From: an uncultured Tissierellia bacterium
Lineage (GTDB): Bacteria > Bacillota > Clostridia > Tissierellales > Tissierellaceae
DNA length: 33,223 bases
Direction of reading: 5' to 3'
Assembly: GCA_946402705.1 (NCBI GenBank)
Contig: CAMIXG010000016.1
Location: forward strand, 1 to 33,223
Made by a program: the position numbers and the translations under genes. The notes under the pieces were generated by a model that ran no database searches, was not told where the DNA came from, and was given only the letters and a program-made list of their open reading frames with translations. This document shows, piece by piece, positions 8,673 through 16,756 of the stretch (its first letter is position 1; each line of letters begins with the position of its first letter).

Positions 8673-9851
8673 ATGAAATACAACTTTGATAAAACAATAA
8701 ACAGGAAGGAAACAGACTCTGTAAAATGGTCTAAGATGGATGAAATATATGGGAGAGACATGATAGCTATGTGGATAGCAGATATGGATTTTCAAACTAG
8801 TCCAGAGATAATAGAGGTTTTAAAAGAAAAAATAGAAACTGGAATATTTGGATACTATAAGATAGAAGATGAAGTATTTCAGTCAGTGATAGATTGGATA
8901 GATAAAAGACATGGAGTAAAGATAGAAAAAGAATGGATAGTATTTATTCCAGGAGTTGTGGCAGGACTTAATTTAGTTGCAGAAAATTTGACTCAAGCAG
9001 GGGATAATATAATAGTTCAGACACCAGCCTATCCAAGATTTTTTGATTTGGGTAAAAATCATCAGATTGAAATTATCTCAAACGAGCTGAAATTTCAAGA
9101 TGGAAAATTTGAGATGGATTATGAGGACTTAAAATCGGGTATAAATGATAAGACGAAATTTATAATAGTATGTAATCCACAAAATCCAACTGGTAGGGTT
9201 TGGACCAGAGAAGAGCTAGACAAGATAATTGAAATTAGTGAAGAAAAAGATTTGATAATAATATCTGATGATATACATTCAGATATTATTCGTTGTGGCA
9301 AAAAGTACACTCCCATAATAGGAAATAAAAAAGCCCTAGACAGAACAATAAGCTTTTTTGCCCCTAGTAAAACTTTTAATCTAGCTGGTATGGGAACTGC
9401 AGTGGCTATAATACCCGATAGGGAAATAAGACAGAAGATAACTTTAGCTATGGAAAAAATTCATATGCCACTTACTAATACATTTGGGAAAGATACCTTA
9501 AAAGTAGCCTATAATAGTGGAGAAGATTGGCTAGAAGAGTTAAAAATTTATTTGGATGAAAATATCAAATATACTAAGGAATTTATAGAAGAGAACATAA
9601 AAGACCTGGGAGTATATGTACCAGAGGGAACTTACTTGATGTGGCTAGATTTTTCAAAGTTAGGTATGGACAATGGAGAAATAAACAAGTATTTGCTAGA
9701 GTCAGGCTTATTACTTAATAATGGAGAGGAATATGGTAAAGGTGGAGAACATTCTTTTAGAATAAATATGGCCTGTCCCAAAGATACTTTAATAGAGGGA
9801 CTAAACAGATTAAAACTAGGAATAGAAAAGATAAGCGAGGTTGAAAGATGA
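8673..9851 (+). CDS. MalY/PatB-type PLP-dependent cysteine-S-conjugate beta-lyase
   Basis: Fold-type I aminotransferase-like enzyme expected to cleave C-S bonds of cystathionine or cysteine, giving pyruvate, ammonia and a thiol or H2S. Visible features: N-terminal WIADMDFQTSPEI (typical of the MalY/PatB group), VCNPQNPTGRVW (carboxylate and PLP contacts), ISDDIHSDII (Asp to the PLP ring nitrogen), and FFAPSKTFNLAG with the Schiff-base lysine at K233; the C-terminal FRINMACP holds the substrate-carboxylate Arg. 392 aa is normal. GAGGTGAG precedes ATG at 8673. It is the first gene of a five-gene run; its stop overlaps the next start (ATGA). Confidence 0.92.
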   Translation: MKYNFDKTINRKETDSVKWSKMDEIYGRDMIAMWIADMDFQTSPEIIEVLKEKIETGIFGYYKIEDEVFQSVIDWIDKRHGVKIEKEWIVFIPGVVAGLNLVAENLTQAGDNIIVQTPAYPRFFDLGKNHQIEIISNELKFQDGKFEMDYEDLKSGINDKTKFIIVCNPQNPTGRVWTREELDKIIEISEEKDLIIISDDIHSDIIRCGKKYTPIIGNKKALDRTISFFAPSKTFNLAGMGTAVAIIPDREIRQKITLAMEKIHMPLTNTFGKDTLKVAYNSGEDWLEELKIYLDENIKYTKEFIEENIKDLGVYVPEGTYLMWLDFSKLGMDNGEINKYLLESGLLLNNGEEYGKGGEHSFRINMACPKDTLIEGLNRLKLGIEKISEVER

Positions 9852-10378
9852 GATTAACTTACAAATTAGATAGGGATGACTATTACGCGTTTAATTTTGA
9901 ACAAATGAAACATTTTCCAAATATACAAAGAAATATAAATATACAAAGGTTTGTAATTCCAGTTATATTTAGTGTGATAGTACTATTACTTTTAATGATT
10001 AACAAAAAAGATATAACAGGCATAGCACCAATTTACCTTTTACTAGTAGCTGCTTGGATTCTTTTATATCCTAAGATACTTCAAAAATCTACAGCAAAAA
10101 GATTGAATAAGGTTTTAAGTGCTGAAGAAAATCAGATTTTATTTGAAGAGAGAACTATAGAAGTAAATGATACTGGACTTTATGGAGTGGCTGAAAAAGA
10201 AGGTAAAGAAGAACTAGTTTTAGCTGCTGAGAAAATTTTAAAAATCCATGAAAACGATAATTATTTTTATGTATTTTTAAGTACACAGTCTGTGTATATA
10301 GTTCCTAAAAAATTCTTTACTGATAAAGAAGAAATGGAAGAGTTTAAAAAAAGTGTAGAAAAAATCATTCAAGAATAA
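9848..10378 (+). CDS. YcxB-like membrane protein (first copy)
   Basis: Small membrane protein of the YcxB type. An N-terminal strand-rich segment (RLTYKLDRDDYYAFN) is followed by two membrane helices at about residues 35-51 and 57-75, and a cytoplasmic C-terminal domain (FEERTIEVNDTGLYG..., then FLSTQSVYIVPKKFF), the region conserved in YcxB proteins. Molecular function is unknown in the family. The start ATG overlaps the malY stop codon by ATGA, so translation is coupled. The next gene is a diverged paralogue, suggesting a local duplication. Confidence 0.75.
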   Translation: MRLTYKLDRDDYYAFNFEQMKHFPNIQRNINIQRFVIPVIFSVIVLLLLMINKKDITGIAPIYLLLVAAWILLYPKILQKSTAKRLNKVLSAEENQILFEERTIEVNDTGLYGVAEKEGKEELVLAAEKILKIHENDNYFYVFLSTQSVYIVPKKFFTDKEEMEEFKKSVEKIIQE

Positions 10379-10400
10379 ATCAATAGTAGTGGGAGTAGAC

Positions 10401-10937
10401 ATGGATATAAAATATAGTTTAAAAAATGATGAATATATAGATTTTAATATAAAATATATACTGAATTCTAAAATAATAAGAAAGTTTTTCTATATTCAAA
10501 AAGTATCATTGGCAGTAGCATTTTCAGGGATTTTGTATTTGTTTTATAAAACCTATAAACCGTCAATTTTATTTATAATGAGTATATTCTGCCTAGTATA
10601 TATAGGGGGAAGTGTTTTAGAAGCCTTTATTATAAGCTATTTATTAAAGCGAAAATTAAAGGAAAATATAGTAAATGATAAGCGAATTTTAGGAGATAAA
10701 AATTTAAGATTTTTAGATGATGGAATACATGAAATAAGCGAAAATAGTGATTATTTAGTTAAGTGGAAGTATGTTAGAAATTTAGAAGTTGTAGAAGAGT
10801 ATATCTTTATAACAACAGATTTAAACAAGGGCTATATAATCCCTAAAAAAGATATTGAAAATATAGATGAACTTGTAGATAAGGTGAATAAGCATAAACG
10901 AAAAAAAGGAGGAAACAATGAACTTAGAGAAGATTGA
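10401..10937 (+). CDS. YcxB-like membrane protein (second copy)
   Basis: Paralogue of the preceding gene: N-terminal IKYSLKNDEYIDFN, two hydrophobic segments (about 40-56 and 62-83), and a C-terminal domain ending in the shared pattern IFITTDLNKGYIIPKKDI. I chose ATG at 10401 because GTGGGAG lies 5 nt upstream; an upstream GTG (10389) has no ribosome binding site. The C-terminal end overlaps the sirtuin start by 20 nt and carries that gene's AAAGGAGG site in its last codons, so expression of the two is coupled. Function unknown; the basic tail (KHKRKKGG) may contact membrane lipid or nucleic acid, which is speculation. Confidence 0.7.
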   Translation: MDIKYSLKNDEYIDFNIKYILNSKIIRKFFYIQKVSLAVAFSGILYLFYKTYKPSILFIMSIFCLVYIGGSVLEAFIISYLLKRKLKENIVNDKRILGDKNLRFLDDGIHEISENSDYLVKWKYVRNLEVVEEYIFITTDLNKGYIIPKKDIENIDELVDKVNKHKRKKGGNNELRED

Positions 10938-11649
10938 GAAGTTAAAGGATATAGTAGCTAAGAGTGAGTATATAGTTTTCTTTGGTGGAGCAGGAGTATC
11001 TACAGAGAGTAATATACCAGATTTTAGATCTGAAACTGGTCTTTATAGCGGAATGGATGGAAGGGAAAGAAGTCCAGAATATATGTTAAGTCATGATTGT
11101 TTTGCAAATGAAACAGATGAATTTTTTAAATTTTACAAAGAAAAGATGATTTATAAAGATGCCAAGCCGAATAAGGCTCATATATCTTTGGCAAAACTTG
11201 AAGAAAAAGGTAAATTAAAGGCTGTGGTAACTCAAAATATAGATGGACTGCATCAACTAGCAGGATCTAAGCATGTCTATGAGTTGCATGGTTCTGTGCT
11301 TAGAAATTACTGTATAAAATGCAAGACTTTTTACAATTTAGACTATATAATAAAGTCTGAACAAGTACCAACATGTACAAGCTGTGGTGGTATAGTAAAA
11401 CCAGATGTAGTTTTATATGGAGAGTCACTAGATATGGATGTGGTAGATGAAGCAGTTGAACATATCTCAAATGCAGATACACTAATAGTTGGTGGAACTT
11501 CACTTACAGTTTATCCAGCAGCAGGATTATTAAGGTATTTTAGAGGCAGTAATCTTATACTTATCAACAAATCAAAGACATCTTATAACGATGATGCAAG
11601 TTTGGTTTTTGAAGATAGTATTGGAGAAGTTTTATCAAAAACATTATGA
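10918..11649 (+). CDS. Sirtuin, NAD-dependent protein deacylase
   Basis: Removes acyl groups from protein lysines using NAD+, releasing nicotinamide and O-acyl-ADP-ribose. All key motifs are present: GAGVSTESNIPDFRS (NAD binding, from residue 24), TQNIDGLH, catalytic His in ELHGS (H124), a four-Cys zinc site (C132, C135, C153, C156), VLYGE, and GGTSLTVYPAAG. The YxxR pair that marks desuccinylases is not seen in FFKFYKEKM, so a deacetylase-type (class U/III-like) enzyme is more likely than a desuccinylase. 243 aa is normal. ATG at 10918 follows AAAGGAGG and overlaps the upstream YcxB-like gene. Confidence 0.95.
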   Translation: MNLEKIEKLKDIVAKSEYIVFFGGAGVSTESNIPDFRSETGLYSGMDGRERSPEYMLSHDCFANETDEFFKFYKEKMIYKDAKPNKAHISLAKLEEKGKLKAVVTQNIDGLHQLAGSKHVYELHGSVLRNYCIKCKTFYNLDYIIKSEQVPTCTSCGGIVKPDVVLYGESLDMDVVDEAVEHISNADTLIVGGTSLTVYPAAGLLRYFRGSNLILINKSKTSYNDDASLVFEDSIGEVLSKTL

Positions 11650-11665
11650 AAATGGGGGAAAGTAA

Positions 11666-12838
11666 ATGAAAATAGAATGGAATAAGAAATATACGACTAT
11701 AGCTGTCTACAGTTTAATAGTTATATGTATAAGTATAGTATTCTATCTAATAACATCTCAAGTAAATACTTTTGGCAACAAGGTTTCTACATATTCAAAA
11801 ACATTTAGTCCATTTGTAATTGGTGCAGTACTGGCTTATTTGTTTAATTTTATTATGAGATTTGTTGAAGAGAAGATTTTACTGGGAAAGAAATTAAAAC
11901 CAAAATTTGAGAATAATAAGAAATTGAAAAGAAGTATAGGCATTATAGTTACTTATATAGTGGTTATGATACTTTTATATATCTTCTATAATTTTATATT
12001 CCCTCAAATTATAGAAAGTATAAAGGGAATAATAAATAATATTCCTCATTATATAACAGAAACTAGCAAGGTTATAGAAGATGTAAATAGTAAATTATCG
12101 TTAGACCAAGAATACTCAGATTTAATAGTATCAAAATGGGATGATGTAATAAATAAATCTATAGGTTTTGTAACTAACCTGCTACCAAAACTTGCAGGTT
12201 TTGTAAAAAACTTTATTTCTAGTATTTGGAATTTAGTAATAGGACTTATAGTATCAATCTATATACTACTTGAAAAAGAAAAGTTTGCAGCCCTAGCTAA
12301 GAAAATATTGGCAGCAGCATTTTCTGAAAAGAGATATGATAGAACTGTTGAATTAAGTAAGAGGGCAGATAGGATATTTAGTAACTTCTTAGGTGGAAAA
12401 ATTGTGGATTCTTTGATAATTGGGGTTATGACTTTTATAATCTTAAAAGTAGTTCATATGCCATTTGCTGTCTTGGTTTCATTTATAGTTGGAGTTACAA
12501 ATATAATTCCATTCTTTGGGCCATTTATAGGAGCAGTACCTTCATTTATTATAATTTTATTTGAATCACCAGTTATGGCCTTATGGTTTTTACTGATAAT
12601 TTTAATAATCCAACAAATTGATGGAAATATAATAGGACCAAAAATACTTGGAGATTCTTTGGGAATATCAGCATTTTGGATATTATTCTCTCTTTTAATA
12701 ACAGGAAAATTATTAGGTTTAGTGGGGCTTATAGTTGGTGTACCATTATTTACTTTTGTATATTCTATAATAAAGGATATAGTAGAAGCTAAACTTGAGA
12801 AAAAAGGATTACCAATAGAAACAAAAGATTATGAATAG
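11666..12838 (+). CDS. AI-2E family transporter (PerM-like permease)
   Basis: Polytopic membrane protein of the AI-2E/UPF0118 family; members export small solutes, act in Na+/H+ exchange, or are of unknown role. Two N-terminal helices (residues 10-30, 45-65), a helix near 95-115, an extramembrane domain, then a conserved C-terminal block of helices beginning with LGGKIVDSLIIGVMTFI and including GVTNIIPFFGPFIGAVPS and QQIDGNIIGPKILG, the family signature. 390 aa is a little longer than usual. GGGGGAAAG precedes the ATG. It is the last gene of the malY operon, ending at a strong terminator. Confidence 0.88.
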   Translation: MKIEWNKKYTTIAVYSLIVICISIVFYLITSQVNTFGNKVSTYSKTFSPFVIGAVLAYLFNFIMRFVEEKILLGKKLKPKFENNKKLKRSIGIIVTYIVVMILLYIFYNFIFPQIIESIKGIINNIPHYITETSKVIEDVNSKLSLDQEYSDLIVSKWDDVINKSIGFVTNLLPKLAGFVKNFISSIWNLVIGLIVSIYILLEKEKFAALAKKILAAAFSEKRYDRTVELSKRADRIFSNFLGGKIVDSLIIGVMTFIILKVVHMPFAVLVSFIVGVTNIIPFFGPFIGAVPSFIIILFESPVMALWFLLIILIIQQIDGNIIGPKILGDSLGISAFWILFSLLITGKLLGLVGLIVGVPLFTFVYSIIKDIVEAKLEKKGLPIETKDYE

Positions 12839-12839
12839 T

Positions 12840-12874
12840 AAAAAGCTAAAGTTATTTTAACTTTAGCTTTTTTT
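12840..12874 (+). terminator. Intrinsic terminator closing the malY operon
   Basis: 13- to 14-bp stem: AAAGCTAAAGTTA and TAACTTTAGCTTT around TTT, followed by T7. Confidence 0.92.
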
Positions 12875-13022
12875 AATGTAAATTTGTATAGAAGTTTCAT
12901 AAATAATCCCAAAAGAAAACTTAATACTACCTTTGCAATAATAAATATGATAAACTATTAATAAGAATATTTAATTAATTCTGAAAATTAATCTGATGTT
13001 AAATAGTCAAGGAGGAGTTTGT

Positions 13023-15086
13023 ATGAAAGTATATTCACCAGAAAATATTAGAAACATTGCTTTACTAGGCCATAGTAGTAGTGGAAAAACGACTTTAACA
13101 GAGGCAGCTTTATTTTTATCAGGAGCTATAACAAGACAAGGAATTGTAGATGATGGAAATACTGTATCAGATTTTGCACAAGAAGAGATAGAAAGAGGAG
13201 TATCAATAGGAACAACATCTATACCAGTTGAGTATGAAGATATAAAATATAATTTTCTGGACACTCCAGGATATTTTGACTTTATTGGAGAGATGTATGG
13301 TGCCAAGAGAGCATCAGAATCTACAGTACTTATAATTGATGCAACTTCAGGAATTGAAGTAGGGACTGAAAAGTCTTGGAATAACTTAGAAAAGTATAAT
13401 ACACCAAGAATTATATTCTTAAATAAGATGGACAAAGACGATATAAAATATGATGAGTTAATAGATGAAATTAGAAGTAGATTTGGAGAAAAAGTTATGC
13501 CCTTTAGTTTACCAACTTTTGATGAAAATGGTAAATTTAATGGCTATGTAGCTATAACAAATGGAAAACAGTATCTAGTTGAAAATAGAAAGACAACGGA
13601 AGTGGAGCTTGAAGATAAATACAAGGATGATTTAGAAAGTTTGAAAGATCAAATATATGAAAAGATAGCTGAAACAGATGAAAGATTATTAGACAAGTAT
13701 TTTAATGGAGAAGAGTTTACAGCTGAAGAGATAAAAACTGGTATAAAAGGGAGTATAGCAGCAGGGGACTTAGTACCTCTTGCAATGGGAAGTGCATCTA
13801 AGAATTATAATATAGATAGATTACTTGGGTTTATAAAAGATTATATGCCTTCACCAATGGATGTAGAAAATCCAGTTGGTAAAAATGGAGATGAAGAAAT
13901 CACTAGAGGTAAGGAACTAAGTGAACCTTTCTCAGCAGTTGTATTTAAAACTATAGTAGATCCATATATGGGGAAATTATCATTATTTAGGGTGATTTCT
14001 GGTTCTTTAGAGGAAAGTAATGAGCTATATAATGCTACTAAAGATAAGCTTGAAAGATCAGGTGGTATCTTTGTTTTAAGAGGTAAGGAACAAATCAAGG
14101 TTCCCAGACTTACTGTTGGAGATATAGGAGCTACATCAAGGCTTGCCAGTACAGAAACAGGAGATACCTTATGTGATGAGGAAAATGTAATTATTTATGA
14201 AACTATAGAGTATCCAAAACCAACATTATTTTCATGTATAACTACTAAGAGTAGAGATGATGAGGATAAATTGGCTATGGCCTTTAGAAAACTTAGGGAA
14301 GAGGATCCAACTTTTATCTTTGAAAGAAATGAAGAAACTAAGGAGCTTGTCATAGGTGGACAAGGAAATATGCAGATTAGAGGTTTAATAGATAAACTAA
14401 AGAATAAGTTTGATATAGAAGTTGAACTAAAGGTGCCAAAAGTGGCTTATAGGGAAACTATCAAGGGAAAATCAGATGTTCAGGGAAGGCATAAAAAACA
14501 GTCGGGTGGAGCAGGTCAATTTGGTGATGTTCATATAAGATTTGAACCTTGCGATGAAGAATTTATATTTGAAGAAGAAGTATTTGGTGGTTCTGTACCA
14601 AGAAATTATTTTCCAGCAGTGGAAAAAGGCTTGGTAGAATCTAAGCTTGAAGGTGTTTTAGCAGGATACCCAGTAGTTAATTTTAAGGCTACTTTGTATG
14701 ATGGTTCTCATCATCCAGTTGATTCAAATGAGATGGCTTTTAAAATAGCTGCAACCCTAGCATTTAGAAAGGGAATGGAAGAGGCAAAACCTATTTTATT
14801 GGAACCAATAATGAATTTAAGAATTGTAATACCTGATGAATATATGGGTGATGTAATGGGAGATATGAATAAGAGGCGTGGTAGAATAATGGGAATGGAG
14901 CAGGACTCTGAAGGTAATCAAATCCTAAGTGCAGAGGCTCCTCACTCAGAGCTTTTTGAATATGCCATAGATTTAAAAGCCATGACTCAATCTAGGGGAG
15001 ATTTTCAAATGGAATTTTTAAGATACGAAGAAGTTCCAAAAGATATATCAGATAAAATAATAGCTGAAAAAAATTCAAAAAAATAA
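13023..15086 (+). CDS. EF-G-like translational GTPase (FusA2/EF-G-like)
   Basis: Homologue of elongation factor G. G1 P-loop GHSSSGKT (residues 16-23), G3 DTPGYFDF (80-87) and G4 NKMD (134-137) are intact; the G1 Ser-rich form is typical of the EF-G-like (not canonical FusA) subfamily. Domain II, the RRM-like domain III, domain IV (GRHKKQSGGAGQFGDVH) and domain V (RRGRIMGME) follow in normal order; 688 aa. Subfamily members lack a settled role. I chose ATG at 13023, preceded by AAGGAGGAG at 5 nt; an ATG at 12996 has no ribosome binding site. It is a monocistronic unit ending at a terminator; it is not next to rpsL/rpsG as canonical fusA usually is. Confidence 0.9.
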   Translation: MKVYSPENIRNIALLGHSSSGKTTLTEAALFLSGAITRQGIVDDGNTVSDFAQEEIERGVSIGTTSIPVEYEDIKYNFLDTPGYFDFIGEMYGAKRASESTVLIIDATSGIEVGTEKSWNNLEKYNTPRIIFLNKMDKDDIKYDELIDEIRSRFGEKVMPFSLPTFDENGKFNGYVAITNGKQYLVENRKTTEVELEDKYKDDLESLKDQIYEKIAETDERLLDKYFNGEEFTAEEIKTGIKGSIAAGDLVPLAMGSASKNYNIDRLLGFIKDYMPSPMDVENPVGKNGDEEITRGKELSEPFSAVVFKTIVDPYMGKLSLFRVISGSLEESNELYNATKDKLERSGGIFVLRGKEQIKVPRLTVGDIGATSRLASTETGDTLCDEENVIIYETIEYPKPTLFSCITTKSRDDEDKLAMAFRKLREEDPTFIFERNEETKELVIGGQGNMQIRGLIDKLKNKFDIEVELKVPKVAYRETIKGKSDVQGRHKKQSGGAGQFGDVHIRFEPCDEEFIFEEEVFGGSVPRNYFPAVEKGLVESKLEGVLAGYPVVNFKATLYDGSHHPVDSNEMAFKIAATLAFRKGMEEAKPILLEPIMNLRIVIPDEYMGDVMGDMNKRRGRIMGMEQDSEGNQILSAEAPHSELFEYAIDLKAMTQSRGDFQMEFLRYEEVPKDISDKIIAEKNSKK

Positions 15087-15107
15087 AGAAATACCTTGTA
15101 AAAGTAT

Positions 15108-15138
15108 AAAATAGCAGACTAAAAGTCTGCTATTTTTT
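15108..15138 (+). terminator. Intrinsic terminator after the EF-G-like gene
   Basis: 13-bp perfect stem AAAATAGCAGACT and AGTCTGCTATTTT around AAA, ending in T6. A candidate promoter for mcsA follows: TTGATA at 15137 and TATAAA at 15162 with a long 19-nt spacer. Confidence 0.9.
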
Positions 15139-15196
15139 GATATGAAACTGAATTAGTAGGGTATAAAATTTGAGTAAGAGAATAGGAGGTGTTAAA

Positions 15197-15721
15197 ATGT
15201 TATGTCAAATATGTAATCAAAATGAAGCGAACATGCATTTTACTACTACTGTAAATGGAGAAGCAGTAGAAAAACACTTGTGTGAAGAGTGTGCAAAAAA
15301 CCAAGAGAATTTGGAATTTAACATACCACTATCTCTAGGCGAATTTTTAGGAGAACTTTTTAGTATAGATGAATTAACTGAAGAATCTGAAGAAAAACAT
15401 TGTCCAGAGTGTGGTATAAGCTACGAAGAATTTTTAGAAACTGGTAAATTTGGCTGTGCCAAATGTTTTGAAACTTTTGAAGATAATATATCAGAACTAT
15501 TAAAAAGTATTCATGGACAAGATGAGCATATAGGAAAAATACCATCTAAGGTGGAAAATAAGGTTGAATATATTAGGGAAAAAAATAGAATTGAAAAACT
15601 TTTAAATCAAGCTATCTTGGAAGAAGAGTTTGAAAAGGCAGCAGAGTATAGAGATTTAATAAAGGATTTAGATGATAAAATATCTGGTGTAGAAGCAGAT
15701 TCTAATAAAAATATTGATTAG
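15197..15721 (+). CDS. mcsA: McsA, activator of the protein-arginine kinase
   Basis: Zinc-binding partner and activator of the arginine kinase McsB in the Clp stress system. Two treble-clef-type pairs are visible at the N-terminus (CQIC ... CEEC) and two more in the middle (CPEC ... CAKC); a UVR motif lies at the C-terminus (EEEFEKAAEYRDLIKDLDDKI region, about residues 140-170). I chose ATG at 15197, directly after AGGAGGTG; a TTG 27 nt upstream lacks a ribosome binding site. The 174-aa length is normal. Two nucleotides separate its stop from the earliest mcsB start candidates. CtsR, which normally precedes mcsA, is absent, and I see no CtsR heptad repeat (GGTCAAA type) or CIRCE element upstream. 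Confidence 0.93.
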   Translation: MLCQICNQNEANMHFTTTVNGEAVEKHLCEECAKNQENLEFNIPLSLGEFLGELFSIDELTEESEEKHCPECGISYEEFLETGKFGCAKCFETFEDNISELLKSIHGQDEHIGKIPSKVENKVEYIREKNRIEKLLNQAILEEEFEKAAEYRDLIKDLDDKISGVEADSNKNID

Positions 15722-15732
15722 AGGTGATGAGT

Positions 15733-16755
15733 TTGCCTAATATGGAGAGCTTGGGAAAACTGGAAGACATAGTGATTTCAACTAGGATTAGATTGGCGAG
15801 GAATATAGTGGGGCATAAGATGCCTGAGTATATGAATATAAAAGAGGCAAATGATTTATCCAAGGAAATAGTTAATATAATGAAAATGAGCAAAGATGAT
15901 GAATATGAGTACTATAAGATAAGGGATTTAGATGACTTAGAAAAAACCTGCTTTGTGGAAGAACATCTGATAAGCCCCAAATTATATGGTTCAATTTTAA
16001 GTGGGGCTTTTCTTTTATCCAAAAATAGAAGAACGACAATACTTTTAAATGAAGAGGATCATTTGAGGATACAAACTATATATAAGGGACTAAATCTTAA
16101 GCAGGCATATGCAGAGGCATCTAAAACAGATGATTTTTTGGAAGAGCAATTGGAATATTCCTTTCATGAAAAATTTGGATATATAACATCCTGCCCTACC
16201 AATATAGGAACAGGGCTTAGGGCATCAGTCATGCTCCATTTACCAGCCATCAGTATAACTAATAATATTGAAGAGCTGGTTAATATCTTGAGAAAATTAG
16301 GACTTACTTTAAGGGGTATGTATGGAGAAGGAACTCAAAGTATTGGGGCCATCTATCAAATATCAAATCAAAAGACCTTAGGGATAAGAGAAGAAGATAT
16401 ACTTGATAGGCTAAACAAGGTAATAGCCCAAGTTATAGATAGAGAAAATGAAATGAGAGCCTTTCTATTAAATGAGAGGAAAATAGATATAGAAGATAAA
16501 ATTCTTAGGTCATATGGACTTATAACTAACAATAAAAAAATTGGTTTTAATGAGGCTATGAACTATTTATCAGATATAAAACTTGGCATGGGACTGGGTG
16601 TAATTGACCAAGTAGATGGGCTGGATATAAATAAATTAATGCTTGAAATTCAACCAGCGAAAATTCAGTGTAAATTGGGTGTTAGAATGGACAAAAGGGC
16701 TAGAGAAATAGCCAGAAGTGAATATATAATAAAAACTTTAACTAAGGAGGAATAA
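15733..16755 (+). CDS. mcsB: McsB, protein-arginine kinase
   Basis: Phosphagen-kinase-like enzyme that phosphorylates arginine residues of misfolded proteins, marking them for ClpC-ClpP. Motifs: [10 protein letters not shown] (nucleotide-phosphate arginines), EDHLRIQ, the catalytic cysteine loop [13 protein letters not shown] (C154), RGMYGEG, and a C-terminal [10 protein letters not shown] region that includes the pArg-pocket type residues. 340 aa, normal. The start is uncertain: GAGGTG (15721-15726) best serves a TTG at 15733; GTG 15724 and ATG 15727 overlap that site and ATG 15742 is 15 nt away. It is translated between mcsA and clpC in one operon. Confidence 0.93.
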   Translation: MPNMESLGKLEDIVISTRIRLARNIVGHKMPEYMNIKEANDLSKEIVNIMKMSKDDEYEYYKIRDLDDLEKTCFVEEHLISPKLYGSILSGAFLLSKNRRTTILLNEEDHLRIQTIYKGLNLKQAYAEASKTDDFLEEQLEYSFHEKFGYITSCPTNIGTGLRASVMLHLPAISITNNIEELVNILRKLGLTLRGMYGEGTQSIGAIYQISNQKTLGIREEDILDRLNKVIAQVIDRENEMRAFLLNERKIDIEDKILRSYGLITNNKKIGFNEAMNYLSDIKLGMGLGVIDQVDGLDINKLMLEIQPAKIQCKLGVRMDKRAREIARSEYIIKTLTKEE

Positions 16756-16756
16756 T

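Noticed and set aside
12996..13022. Upstream ATG start for the EF-G-like gene
   Set aside because: The AAGGAGGAG site lies downstream of it and serves ATG 13023, which also gives the usual N-terminus for the family.
13007..13435. A long antisense frame opposite the EF-G-like gene (and similar antisense frames opposite clpC, radA, proS and ileS)
   Set aside because: These are shadows of AT-rich, codon-biased genes; they lack ribosome binding sites and recognisable motifs.
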